Positions 1-8,269 of a DNA stretch of 25,252 nucleotides are shown piece by piece. The notes under the pieces are model-generated. The model ran no database searches and had not been told where the DNA came from. It saw only the letters and a program-made list of their open reading frames with translations. The DNA is taken from NCBI GenBank assembly GCA_016291725.1, contig JAEEYJ010000113.1:1-25252 (forward strand), in the 5' to 3' direction. Positions within the stretch are counted from its first letter, which is position 1. Every line of letters begins with the position of its first letter. This DNA is from Solobacterium sp. GTDB lineage: Bacteria > Bacillota_I > Bacilli_A > Erysipelotrichales > Erysipelotrichaceae. Made by a program: the position numbers and the translations under genes.

Positions 1-362
1 AGGCGCTCTGTCTCCTCTTCCGTCAGATCCCTTCCCAGATCTCCGTAATGCGCGATCTTCATCCCGTTCCCTTCCAGGATATAGATCCGGTTCATCCCGC
101 GCAGTGCTCCGCCCCGGTCATCATGCGGCACCAGCAGATAGGATACCGTCAGCGGAGAAAGCAGTTCTTTTCCGCTCAGCTTTACGCGGTGCGCTGCTCC
201 ATGATCTCCATGCTCATGGCTGCACAGTACCTCTTCCGCCTCCAGATCCGGCAGCTCCGTCCCGGGTACAGATCCTTCCTCATACGGGTCCAGTACATAG
301 CGGTAACCATTGTCACAGGTAATCAGAAAGCAGGAATGGCCGCAGTACTTGATGGTTGTCAT
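1..362 (-). CDS. MBL-fold metal-dependent hydrolase, 3' end beyond window
   Basis: This reading frame runs off the left edge, leaving about 120 N-terminal residues. It carries the metallo-beta-lactamase signature H49-E-H51-G-D53-H54, preceded by the usual short beta-strand start (MTTIKYCGHSCF), with a later His80 and an H105-Y-G-D108 segment. These positions fit the small UlaG/UPF0173-like branch of the fold, which binds one or two metal ions and hydrolyses diverse phosphoester or lactone substrates; the substrate cannot be read from the sequence. The ATG overlaps the dnaI stop codon (ATGA), and a GGAGA Shine-Dalgarno sequence lies inside the dnaI 3' end, so translation is probably coupled to dnaI. 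Family assignment is solid; specific function is unknown. Confidence 0.85.
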   Translation of the reverse strand, partial: MTTIKYCGHSCFLITCDNGYRYVLDPYEEGSVPGTELPDLEAEEVLCSHEHGDHGAAHRVKLSGKELLSPLTVSYLLVPHDDRGGALRGMNRIYILEGNGMKIAHYGDLGRDLTEEETER

Positions 363-1279
363 TTGAAATCTCCTTTCCCTGTAGAATACAGGTTCCTTCT
401 GTCCCTGCCGATCAGTTCCAGAGGCTCTCCGATGGCCCGGATCCTTTCCAGGATCCGTTCTGCATCTCCGATGTCCGCCTGGTTCATACTGAGTATGTAA
501 TGATTCTTCAGGGACGCAAAATCCTCATTGGATGTAAACCAGGTCATCCTTCCTTCCTGCATTCTGGTGTCCAGGATGCTCAGAAGAACCGCCCGGTAAC
601 GGTCTGTAACGTTCTCTGCGCCGATATCGTCGAATACCGCAAAGTCTGCGTAGCACAGCCGCTGTACCTCTGTCTGGTACTCCCCTGTTCTCAGCGAAGC
701 CGCAATCCGCTCTGACAGCCTGGGCATGGATACGAACGCTGTCTTCATGCCTTTGCGCGCAGCATCATTGACTGCACACGCTGCGATCATCGTCTTTCCT
801 GTACCCATATTGCCGTAGATATAAAGGCTTCTGCGGTCCATGAAGGCAGTGATTGCCTTCTGCAGCGCCTGCAGATAAGCACGGCTTTCCCTGTCCGTCT
901 TCAGATCGGCAAATCCGGCTGTCCGCAGATTGCCCGGCAGATCGTTCACCAGAAAATGCACTGCATGGGCTTCCTTCTGCTGCTTCTCCTGCAGCCAACG
1001 GCAGGGTGTCAGTTCCATGGACAGCACTCCATCATACACCGGCTCTTCCACGTATCCTCTCTGGGCCTGCCGGCAGCTCTTCAGCGAAGTACATCCCCGG
1101 CACAGTTTCTTCCGGTCCAGCCAGCGCTTCAGACGGTACGGATGCCTGTCCAGTTCGGCAGCGGGAATGTGCATCGCTGAAAACACCTCCCGGATTTCCG
1201 GCTCCTGTTTCAGCTCCTGCACCATAGCACGCTGTTCCTGAGTTTCTGCTGTGTAATCAGCGGGTGTGTACTTTTCCAC
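359..1279 (-). CDS. dnaI: Primosomal helicase loader DnaI
   Basis: AAA+ ATPase of 306 residues that loads the replicative helicase at the origin and at restarted forks, working with DnaB/DnaD in Bacillota. The N-terminal third has a Cys cluster (C60, C63, C69, C93) matching the zinc-binding helicase-interaction domain of DnaI. The C-terminal ATPase has Walker A GNMGTGKT at residues 156-163, Walker B VFDDIGAE at 215-222 and a sensor-like TSN at 249-251. The start is a GTG at 1279, chosen because GGAGG lies six bases upstream. It overlaps the dnaB 3' end by 23 bases, as expected for a dnaB-dnaI pair. The gene's end overlaps the start of the MBL-fold gene. Length and order match the family. Confidence 0.95.
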   Translation of the reverse strand: MEKYTPADYTAETQEQRAMVQELKQEPEIREVFSAMHIPAAELDRHPYRLKRWLDRKKLCRGCTSLKSCRQAQRGYVEEPVYDGVLSMELTPCRWLQEKQQKEAHAVHFLVNDLPGNLRTAGFADLKTDRESRAYLQALQKAITAFMDRRSLYIYGNMGTGKTMIAACAVNDAARKGMKTAFVSMPRLSERIAASLRTGEYQTEVQRLCYADFAVFDDIGAENVTDRYRAVLLSILDTRMQEGRMTWFTSNEDFASLKNHYILSMNQADIGDAERILERIRAIGEPLELIGRDRRNLYSTGKGDFK

Positions 1280-2459
1280 TGTCTGCCTCCATCTGCTTCA
1301 TCAACTCTTCGATCCGCAGCTTTTCTTCTTCTGTTGCGTCCTCGGTGTATTCCTCATCCAGCTTGTCGAGATATTCCGGACGGACCCTTTTCTTTGCCGG
1401 TGTGTTTCTGACCGGTTTCTTTGTTTCCCGGAAAGCATCCTCGCGGCTGACCACACCGTCCCTCGCCCACTCATCTGCGATGCTGTCAACGAATGAAGGT
1501 ATGAGACGGTTGTTGGAGCGCTGCAGGATGTATTCAATCATGATATTGATGACATCCGGCGCAAAGTGCTTCTCTACATACAGGTTCTCCAGGATCTTTC
1601 TGGCTGTCATGCCTACCGGCACACCGTTCTGCTTGGACTGCAGGAAGGATACGGGCGGCAGATCGTAGGGATCCTTTGCCTCAGCGGTCCCGGTTTTTGC
1701 CCGCTCTGCCGCGAAGCGAAGCTTTTCCTCATGGAATGTCATGGTTTCCAGGTCTACGGCGCTTTTGAGCAGGATGATCATCCGGTCCGGTGAAATGCCG
1801 TACACGGTAGCCAGCTGACCGATCAGCCGCAGGTTTTCTTCCGTACGCAGTTCAACCGGGAACACCAGCCTGGATACTTTGGACAGGAAATCTTCATAGT
1901 CGAAGCGGATTGCTGTATCATCCTGGCTGAAGGTCCACGCGGGCCGTACTCTGCGGTACTCCACTTCTGTACTGTACTCTCTGTCCTGCGGCAGATGCTT
2001 CAGCTGTCTTGTCACATTCCGGTAGTTCTGGAAGGAAAGGGACTCGGATGCGTATTTGGTAAAGGTGATTTCCGCCTGCTTCGTACCCACTGCGGAAACA
2101 AACGCATTCTTCAGCCATGCGGTATCGAGGAAAGCCTGTACAGGCAAAGGCGCGTGCAGCACATAGATATAGCTGTTGTTCGCAGTCCGTTCTTCCATGT
2201 ATGTTTCTGCCAGTTTGAACTCCTCCAGACGGATCCTTGCTCTTTCGATTTCCTCCACGCTCAGTCCGGCAATCGCAGAAAGCCGGGCATGTGTTTCCAG
2301 CGTCCGCTGGTGCAGGCCTTCGCTGTACAGCGTCATATACAGCGTAACAGGGTTGTTGCCGATGACCGGCTGGTACAGGCTGAACAGAGAAACAATCATC
2401 TCCTGGCTCATTCCTGCCGGACGCTGAATGCGGTATACATCCTTGCCTTTCAGTTCCAT
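1257..2459 (-). CDS. dnaB: Replication initiation and membrane attachment protein DnaB
   Basis: This 400-residue protein is the Bacillus-type DnaB (not the helicase), which helps DnaD and DnaI remodel origin DNA and load the helicase. The N-terminal winged-helix region begins near MELKGKDVYRIQ. The C-terminal DnaB/DnaD-type domain contains FVDSIADEWARDGV, matching the conserved YxxxIxxxW-like motif, and is followed by a basic linker and acidic tail. The reading frame opens eight codons further upstream, but ATG 2459 has AGGAGG seven bases upstream and is preferred. It overlaps the coaE end by ten bases. In Bacillus subtilis nrdR lies between coaE and dnaB; here it is absent. Confidence 0.92.
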   Translation of the reverse strand: MELKGKDVYRIQRPAGMSQEMIVSLFSLYQPVIGNNPVTLYMTLYSEGLHQRTLETHARLSAIAGLSVEEIERARIRLEEFKLAETYMEERTANNSYIYVLHAPLPVQAFLDTAWLKNAFVSAVGTKQAEITFTKYASESLSFQNYRNVTRQLKHLPQDREYSTEVEYRRVRPAWTFSQDDTAIRFDYEDFLSKVSRLVFPVELRTEENLRLIGQLATVYGISPDRMIILLKSAVDLETMTFHEEKLRFAAERAKTGTAEAKDPYDLPPVSFLQSKQNGVPVGMTARKILENLYVEKHFAPDVINIMIEYILQRSNNRLIPSFVDSIADEWARDGVVSREDAFRETKKPVRNTPAKKRVRPEYLDKLDEEYTEDATEEEKLRIEELMKQMEADSGKVHTR

Positions 2460-3040
2460 GATTCCCTCCTGTCCTCTGTCCATTTCTTTACAGCATCATA
2501 CAGCTGTTCCAGTGTACCATCATTGCGGAAGATGGTGTCTCCCCTGCGGATCTGTTCTCTCCGGTCCACCTGGGAGCGTATGCGCATAAGGGCGTTCTCT
2601 TCGGTATAGCCGCGGTATTCCACCATCCGCCGTACTGCTGTCTCTACCGTACAGGTCACAACGATGGTTTCGTCAAAATAGACTTCCCATCCGGCTTCAA
2701 AGAGAAGTGCGACTTCAGAGAATACCAGCGGAGACTCCTGTTCATCCATCCATGACAGCATTTCCCGCAGCACATGCGGGTGAACGATACTGTTGAGCTT
2801 CAGACGCTGCTGTTCATCTGCGAAAATCAACGCACCGAGCTTTGCCCGGTCAACCGTACCGTCTTCCTGCAGAAGATCCTCTCCGAACGCATCCAGCACT
2901 TCCCGGCAGCACGGATGCGGCATACGCAGGCAGCTGTGTGTACAGACATCCGCGTCAAAGACCGGGAATCCCATGGAACGGAACATTCCGGATACAGTTG
3001 ACTTTCCGGCACCGATGGTGCCTGTGATGGCTGTTCTCAT
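2450..3040 (-). CDS. coaE: Dephospho-CoA kinase
   Basis: CoaE phosphorylates the 3'-OH of dephospho-CoA with ATP, the last step of coenzyme A synthesis. The 196-residue protein starts MRTAITGTIGAGKST, whose P-loop GTIGAGKST spans residues 7-15. It continues with FDAD, the IVHPHV segment and the LLFEAGW lid region seen throughout the family. The open frame extends 46 codons upstream into mutM, but that extension has no homology-like character, and ATG 3040 sits four bases after the mutM stop with a weak AGAGG ribosome site. The gene lies in the conserved polA-mutM-coaE order. Usual family length is about 200 residues, so it appears complete. Confidence 0.95.
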   Translation of the reverse strand: MRTAITGTIGAGKSTVSGMFRSMGFPVFDADVCTHSCLRMPHPCCREVLDAFGEDLLQEDGTVDRAKLGALIFADEQQRLKLNSIVHPHVLREMLSWMDEQESPLVFSEVALLFEAGWEVYFDETIVVTCTVETAVRRMVEYRGYTEENALMRIRSQVDRREQIRRGDTIFRNDGTLEQLYDAVKKWTEDRRESWN

Positions 3041-3044
3041 ATCA

Positions 3045-3851
3045 TTACCTCTGACAATGTTCGCAGTAATAGCTGCTCCTGCCGCCCAGGCGGATCCGTC
3101 TGACTTCTCCGCCGCACACTGCACAGGTCTTCCGGGCATGCACCAGGCACTGCAATTGGAAGAGTCCTGTGACACCAAGGCTGGAGGTATAGCTGCGTAT
3201 GGTTGTGCCGCCGGCTTCTACAGCCTGTTTCAGGACAATCCCGGCCTGTTCGACGATGTGGTTGATCTCTTCCGTTTCCAGATCACAGGCTCTGCGCATG
3301 GGCAGGATATGGGCTGCTGCGAGGATCTCATCAGCGTAGATATTCCCGATCCCTGCCGCAAAAGACTGGTCCAGCAGGACTGATTTAATGGGTTCCCGGC
3401 GTTTCTGCAGCTGTTCCACAGCATACGCTGTACTGAACTCCTCGCTGAACGGTTCCGGACCGAGTCCGTGGAAATCCCTGAAATCCGTATCTACGGGATA
3501 CAGCTTCATCCGGCCGAATTTACGCACATCATTGTAGCGCAGTGTATTGCCGTCGGACAGCGTAAAGACCGCATGCGTATGTTTGATCAAAGGCTCTTCG
3601 GGCCTCTGGATGAAGTATTTCCCCTCCATTCTGAGATGGGAAACAAACCATACATCATCCATGCCGAAGAGCAGGTATTTTCCTCTGCGGCAGAACCTGC
3701 GGAATGTCTGTCCTGTCAGAGCACGGCAGAATTCCCGGGGATCCCCCTCTATCAGCTTATTGTACAGAACCTGTACATCAACGATCCGCAGTCCGGCAAT
3801 CCGCTGTTCCAGCGTACGCAGCACCGTCTCGACTTCCGGCAGTTCAGGCAT
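3045..3851 (-). CDS. mutM: Formamidopyrimidine-DNA glycosylase (Fpg)
   Basis: Bifunctional base-excision repair enzyme that removes 8-oxoguanine and formamidopyrimidines and cleaves the abasic site. The N-terminus MPELPEVETV provides the catalytic Pro (residue 2 after Met) and Glu. The RRGKYL segment supplies the conserved Lys, and NKLIEGDP and AGIGNIYADEIL are family helices. The C-terminal zinc finger is intact: C243-x2-C246-x16-C263-x2-C266. At 268 residues it is full length. Its ATG shares one base with the polA stop (TAATG), which strongly suggests translational coupling; coaE follows four bases later. Together with polA it forms a repair/replication pair. Confidence 0.97.
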   Translation of the reverse strand: MPELPEVETVLRTLEQRIAGLRIVDVQVLYNKLIEGDPREFCRALTGQTFRRFCRRGKYLLFGMDDVWFVSHLRMEGKYFIQRPEEPLIKHTHAVFTLSDGNTLRYNDVRKFGRMKLYPVDTDFRDFHGLGPEPFSEEFSTAYAVEQLQKRREPIKSVLLDQSFAAGIGNIYADEILAAAHILPMRRACDLETEEINHIVEQAGIVLKQAVEAGGTTIRSYTSSLGVTGLFQLQCLVHARKTCAVCGGEVRRIRLGGRSSYYCEHCQR

Positions 3852-6451
3852 TACTTTGCCTCATACCAGTTCTGTCCCACGGAACATTCTACAGTCAGCG
3901 GAACCTTGAGCTTCATCGCTGAAACCATGCCTTCTTCGATGAGTTTCTTCATCTCTTCCGTCTCGTCCTCGAATACATCGAAGATCAGTTCATCATGCAC
4001 CTGCAGGATCATCCGCGATTTCATGCCTGCCTGCTTCATGGAACGGTCGATATTGATCATTGCTATCTTGATCAGATCCGCTGCAGATCCCTGGATCGGT
4101 GCGTTCATTGCCGCACGCTTGCCGAATTCCCGGATCATCCGGTTCTTGTCATGGATTTCCGGAATATCCCTTCTTCTGCCGCACAGCGTCGTGACATAGC
4201 CGTTCTTTTCACAGTCCCGGACTACCTGCTGCATATAGGAACGGATCCCGGGATAGCTTCTATAATACTGTTCGATGAAATCCGCGGCTTCCTTGCGGGA
4301 GATGCCCAGCTGTTCCGCCAGGCCGAAGTCACTGATGCCGTAGACAATGCCGAAATTGACTGTCTTCGCCCTTCTGCGCATCTGCCCGTCCACTTCTGCT
4401 TCCGTGACGTTGAATACATCCATCGCTGTCTTGGTATGGATATCAATGCCGGAATTGAAAGCGTCGATCAGGCTCTGTTCGTCCGCCATATGCGCCAGCA
4501 TCCGCAGTTCAATCTGGTGGTAGTCACTGGAAATCAGTACACACCCCTCGCTCGGCAGGAACGCTTTGCGGATCATCCTTCCCTGTTCATCCCGGACACT
4601 GATGTTCTGCAGGTTGGGTTCCGAACTGGAAAGACGTCCGGTCTGCGTAGCGCACTGGTTGTATACCGTGTGGATCCGCCCGTCACGGAAGATATACTTC
4701 TGCAGGCCTTCTGCATAGGTACTGTAGATCTTCTGCAGCTTGCGGTATTTCAGAATATGGCTGATGACGGGATGCACACCGTTCAGCTTTTCCAGCACAT
4801 CCGCAGCCGTACTGCGCTTCTTCCCGCTGGGCAGGCCAAGATCGTCGTAGAGCACTTCACTCAGCTGCTTCGGGGAATTGATGTTGAATTCTTTGCCGGA
4901 AATCTCGAAGACGGCTGCCTGTTCCGCGTCCATCTCCTGCTTCATCTGCGCCGCTATGCTGCCAAGGACACCGGCATCGCACCGGATGCCTTCCTCTTCC
5001 ATACGGCAAAGGATGAATGTCAGCGGCATTTCAATGTTCCGGTAGAGGTCAATCATGCCTTCTTCTTCAATGGTCCTGAAGGCACGGCCGGCAAGCGTCT
5101 GTACATTCAGCGCGCTTTCGCAGGCATATTCTGTCTGTTCCTGCAGGTCCGGCATCTTCGGACGCGACGGTCTGCCGTAGACATCCTCATAGCTCAGCCG
5201 GGTCCGCAGACCGTAATTGTCCATGATCTTGTCGGTACTGGTCAGTGTGGAATCCGCCAGAGAGGCCATGATCATCGCATCATCGCTGAAGAAGACCTCC
5301 AGCCCTGCCCGCTTCAGCAGATGCAGGCTGCGCTTGACGTCATAGCCTGTCCTGTGCTGTGAGCCATCTGCCAGCCAAGTGCACAGTCCGGCGTCCTGAA
5401 GCGCATCTTCCAGCGGAATGTAGACACAGCGGTCCTCCCTGCACAGAGCGAGTCCGTAGACCTCCGCCTTCATATACATCTCCTGCGAACCGTCCACAAA
5501 TACCGTACAGCCATCGTTCAGGAAATACGCCGGAACCGTCCGGACCCGTTCATACTTTGCGGCAGGATCCGCTGCTGTACTGCTTTCCTGTGCCAGTTCT
5601 TCATATTTGCCCGCCAGGGTATTCATATCCAGGCTCTTCAGAAAGCGGACAAGGGATGCATAATCCGGCCGGAACGCACAGTCATCCGCCGTGAAATCCA
5701 GTGACACATCCCTTTTGATGGTCGCCAGCAGCTTGCTCATACGGGCGGAATCCGCGCCTTCACGGACCTTATTGCCGAGCGCTCCCTTGATCTCATCCTG
5801 ATGAGCAAGCACACCTTCCACGGTATCGTACTGTCCAAGAAGCTTGAGCGCCGTCTTTTCACCGACGCCGGGAATGCCCGGAATGTTATCGCTGCTGTCG
5901 CCCATCAGACCTTTCAGGTCGATGATCTGGGACGGACGGATGCCCATCTGTTCCTGCAGGGCTTTGACCGTCATACGGTCCATCTCTGTCAGGCCTTTCT
6001 TCATGAGCAGTACATCCGTACTTTCATCGATCAGCTGCAGCAGATCATGATCGCTCGTCAGAATCGTTGTTTCGTAGTCTTCTGCTTCCTTTGACAGCGT
6101 ACCGATCAGATCATCCGCTTCAATGCTTTCCAGCTCCACCCAGCGGATCCCGTAGCCGTCGAGATAATCCCGCACCATGCTGAACTGCGGCACCAGATCC
6201 TCCGGTGCCGGCTTTCTGCCGCCCTTGTAGTCACTGTAGATTTCATGCCGGAAAGTATGCTTTCCCGCATCAAAAGCCACCAGTACACTGTCAGGCTGTA
6301 TGGTATCAAGCGCTTTCTGCATCATGTTGGCAAAGCCGAACACAGCATTGGTCGGAATGCCTCCGGAAGTCGTCATCGGTCTGCCGTATGCTGTAGCGTA
6401 GTAGGCGCGGAACAGCATACTGTATCCATCCACCAGCAGCAGTTTCTTCAT
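3851..6451 (-). CDS. polA: DNA polymerase I
   Basis: This 866-residue enzyme fills gaps and removes Okazaki primers. Residues 1 to about 290 form the 5'-3' exonuclease/FEN domain, with DGYSMLFRAYYA, IEADDLIGTL, TSDHDLLQL and the helix-hairpin-helix stretch DNIPGIPGVGEKTA. The middle region, roughly 300-460, is shaped like the 3'-5' exonuclease domain but lacks the DxE metal motif, as in Geobacillus Pol I, so proofreading is probably absent. The polymerase domain has motif A at D643, motif B RRRAKTVNFGIVYG and motif C VHDELIF. Motif A reads DYHQIELR instead of the usual DYSQIELR. A GGAGG site precedes the ATG. The stop codon overlaps mutM. Confidence 0.97.
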   Translation of the reverse strand: MKKLLLVDGYSMLFRAYYATAYGRPMTTSGGIPTNAVFGFANMMQKALDTIQPDSVLVAFDAGKHTFRHEIYSDYKGGRKPAPEDLVPQFSMVRDYLDGYGIRWVELESIEADDLIGTLSKEAEDYETTILTSDHDLLQLIDESTDVLLMKKGLTEMDRMTVKALQEQMGIRPSQIIDLKGLMGDSSDNIPGIPGVGEKTALKLLGQYDTVEGVLAHQDEIKGALGNKVREGADSARMSKLLATIKRDVSLDFTADDCAFRPDYASLVRFLKSLDMNTLAGKYEELAQESSTAADPAAKYERVRTVPAYFLNDGCTVFVDGSQEMYMKAEVYGLALCREDRCVYIPLEDALQDAGLCTWLADGSQHRTGYDVKRSLHLLKRAGLEVFFSDDAMIMASLADSTLTSTDKIMDNYGLRTRLSYEDVYGRPSRPKMPDLQEQTEYACESALNVQTLAGRAFRTIEEEGMIDLYRNIEMPLTFILCRMEEEGIRCDAGVLGSIAAQMKQEMDAEQAAVFEISGKEFNINSPKQLSEVLYDDLGLPSGKKRSTAADVLEKLNGVHPVISHILKYRKLQKIYSTYAEGLQKYIFRDGRIHTVYNQCATQTGRLSSSEPNLQNISVRDEQGRMIRKAFLPSEGCVLISSDYHQIELRMLAHMADEQSLIDAFNSGIDIHTKTAMDVFNVTEAEVDGQMRRRAKTVNFGIVYGISDFGLAEQLGISRKEAADFIEQYYRSYPGIRSYMQQVVRDCEKNGYVTTLCGRRRDIPEIHDKNRMIREFGKRAAMNAPIQGSAADLIKIAMINIDRSMKQAGMKSRMILQVHDELIFDVFEDETEEMKKLIEEGMVSAMKLKVPLTVECSVGQNWYEAK

Positions 6452-6461
6452 AAGGAACCTC

Positions 6462-7454
6462 CTACTCCGTACGGTTGCGGCTCATGGTTTCCAGAACCGC
6501 AAGATTCTCATACATGATCGAAAGATAGTCTTTTCCGGCTGCTTTATCCGCATCCGTCAGGCTGGACAGATTGGACATCTCCACCCGTGTCAGACCCAGA
6601 CCGTCCTCCAGTTCATTGAACAGCGTGACCATGTCTGCCGGCATATTCGGCTCATAGACAATGTAGCGTACGTCGTCCTCCAGGATCCGCTGGCGGATTA
6701 CGTTCAGCTGTTCTTCATCCGGCAGGACGCCGTACTTGGAAAGGACGACAGGATAGACTTCGAATCCGTAGGTCTTCTGCCAGTTGCCGAATCCCGCAGT
6801 CATGGTCACGAACTTCACAGAACGATGCTCATTGATGATCTTGGTCGCCAATGCCTGATACTGCGCGTCCAGGTTGATCAGGTCGGTTTCCAGCTTCTCC
6901 ATGTTGGCATCAAATGATGCTGCATTGTCCGGATACTGCGTCTTCATCCAGCTGAGGATATCCTTGGACATACTGAGCATGGCGATCGGGTCGATCCACA
7001 GATAAAGGTCCTTTACATCCGTATCCACCAGATCAAAAGCCGGATCCTTGTAATACGGCCCTTCCATAAATGTCAGGTCGTTGCCCGCAATGACCGGTGT
7101 ATAGCGCTTGAAATCATAGACTGCGTTCAGAATGGACAGGTCGGTCTTTGCGTCCGCTGCTTCATTGATTTCATTGGCATATACCTGCATGTACGGCTCA
7201 AGCTGGCCGATATAGAAAAGCATTGCACTGTCCGCAAGAATATCCTGGTAGTTCTCCCGGATCTGTGCACGCTGCACCATGCTGTCCTCCTGGATGGATA
7301 CGGCTTCCACCGTCCCCCCGCTCAAACGCTCTATGATATAGCCGATCGGATAGACTGTATAGGCCGCTTTCGTTTTTACCGTACTGCAGCCGCAGAGAAT
7401 CATGACCGACAGCATGCTCAAAGCCAGTTTCTTCAAACGTTTCATGGAACGCAT
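6462..7454 (-). CDS. ZnuA/AdcA-family substrate-binding lipoprotein lacking the usual metal-binding His residues
   Basis: A 330-residue protein with a basic N-terminus, hydrophobic segment and lipobox-like LCGC ending at C23, suggesting a lipid-anchored surface protein. The fold resembles the cluster A-1 (ZnuA/TroA) binding proteins of zinc/manganese ABC transporters: an Ala-Tyr-Thr-Val-Tyr-Pro opening near residue 31, LWIDP at 152-156, FVTMTAGFGNW around 215-225 and the C-terminal LSSLTDADKAAGKDYLSIM. By eye the three His ligands are replaced: the HxYEP position by Met59, the HxWLDP position by Tyr151 and the QHxAF position by Thr219. No permease or ATPase is adjacent. GTG 7457 and ATG 7445 are alternative starts; ATG 7454 has a GGGCGGG-like site. 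Its role is unknown and may not be metal import. Confidence 0.75.
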   Translation of the reverse strand: MRSMKRLKKLALSMLSVMILCGCSTVKTKAAYTVYPIGYIIERLSGGTVEAVSIQEDSMVQRAQIRENYQDILADSAMLFYIGQLEPYMQVYANEINEAADAKTDLSILNAVYDFKRYTPVIAGNDLTFMEGPYYKDPAFDLVDTDVKDLYLWIDPIAMLSMSKDILSWMKTQYPDNAASFDANMEKLETDLINLDAQYQALATKIINEHRSVKFVTMTAGFGNWQKTYGFEVYPVVLSKYGVLPDEEQLNVIRQRILEDDVRYIVYEPNMPADMVTLFNELEDGLGLTRVEMSNLSSLTDADKAAGKDYLSIMYENLAVLETMSRNRTE

Positions 7455-7489
7455 CACCCGCCCTGTTCTGTTACCAGACTATTTTACCA

Positions 7490-8197
7490 TCAGTCATACT
7501 GTTTCGTCATACATTCCTCAAGATATCCCTCTCTGCGCATGCTCAGGCAGCCGGTATCCGATATGATCAGATGATCCAGGACCGGAACATCCATGGTAAG
7601 CCCCGCTTCCATTACATGCCTGGTCAGCCGCAGGTCCGCTTCACTGGGCTCCAGACTGCCGCTGGGATGATTGTGCGCGAGCATGATGAAGGATGCCCGG
7701 CGTTCCAGCGCTCTTTGGTAGATTTCCCTGGAAGAGACCAGAGAGGCACTGGCAGTGCCGATAAAGAGTGTTTCCGCCGCAATCACATGGTGCGCATAGT
7801 CCAGAAACACCACCATGAACTCCTCCTGATGCAGAGTGCCCATACGGCTTCTCAGCCACATTTCCAATGCCTCGGGGTCCTGGATGGGATCTCCGCGGCT
7901 GACGTCTTCGTACATCATCCGTCTGGACAGTTCAAAGCAGCTTTTCAGTTCAAGCGCTTTGGTCATGGACAGACCGCGGATGCCGCTGATGGCTTCCATC
8001 GGCATGCGGGCAATCCCATTGAGATCACCGGCTGCCTTCAGCAGTTTGTCCGCTGTCTCCAGCGCGGACTGTCCTCTTGTACCGCAGCGGATCAGTAAGG
8101 CCAGCAGTTCCCTGGTAGTAAGGTTCTCCGGGCCGTATTTCATACCTCTCTCCCGCGGACGGTTTTCCTCCGGCATGTTTTTTAGCTTCGTTGCCAT
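7490..8197 (-). CDS. radC: RadC/JAMM-domain protein
   Basis: 235-residue protein of the RadC family. The N-terminal half has a helix-hairpin-helix-like region (LTTRELLALLIRCG, then MEAISGIRGLSMTKALEL). The C-terminal half has a JAB/JAMM metalloprotease-like domain with H175-N-H177-P-S-G followed by D188, which would coordinate zinc. The family was named for DNA repair, but its actual role remains unsettled; some members act in mobile-element biology. The ATG at 8197 has GGAGG nine bases upstream. It is the first gene of the leftward replication/repair run, divergent from the plus-strand gene at 8270. The stop lies only a few tens of bases from the ZnuA-like gene, so co-transcription is likely. 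Confidence 0.93.
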   Translation of the reverse strand: MATKLKNMPEENRPRERGMKYGPENLTTRELLALLIRCGTRGQSALETADKLLKAAGDLNGIARMPMEAISGIRGLSMTKALELKSCFELSRRMMYEDVSRGDPIQDPEALEMWLRSRMGTLHQEEFMVVFLDYAHHVIAAETLFIGTASASLVSSREIYQRALERRASFIMLAHNHPSGSLEPSEADLRLTRHVMEAGLTMDVPVLDHLIISDTGCLSMRREGYLEECMTKQYD

Positions 8198-8254
8198 TTT
8201 TGCGTACCTCCATCCACTTCATACGCAATAATGCAGGAAATCCCCTGGAATCAG

Positions 8255-8263
8255 TGCTATGAT
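8255..8263 (+). promoter_or_regulatory. Extended -10 promoter for the membrane protein at 8270
   Basis: TGCTATGAT matches an extended -10 element (TGnTATAAT) with one mismatch. No -35 hexamer is recognisable at 16-18 bases spacing. Expected transcription would begin at about 8270, which coincides with the likely ATG. Confidence 0.45.
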
Positions 8264-8269
8264 TGTGGC

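Noticed and set aside
3041..3178. 46-codon N-terminal extension of coaE
   Set aside because: It overlaps the mutM zinc finger and has no family similarity; the ATG just after the mutM stop precedes the P-loop by the normal distance.
3995..5362. 455-codon open frame on the plus strand
   Set aside because: It lies antisense within polA, which has all family motifs; its translation is rich in Arg/His/Cys with no domain signature.
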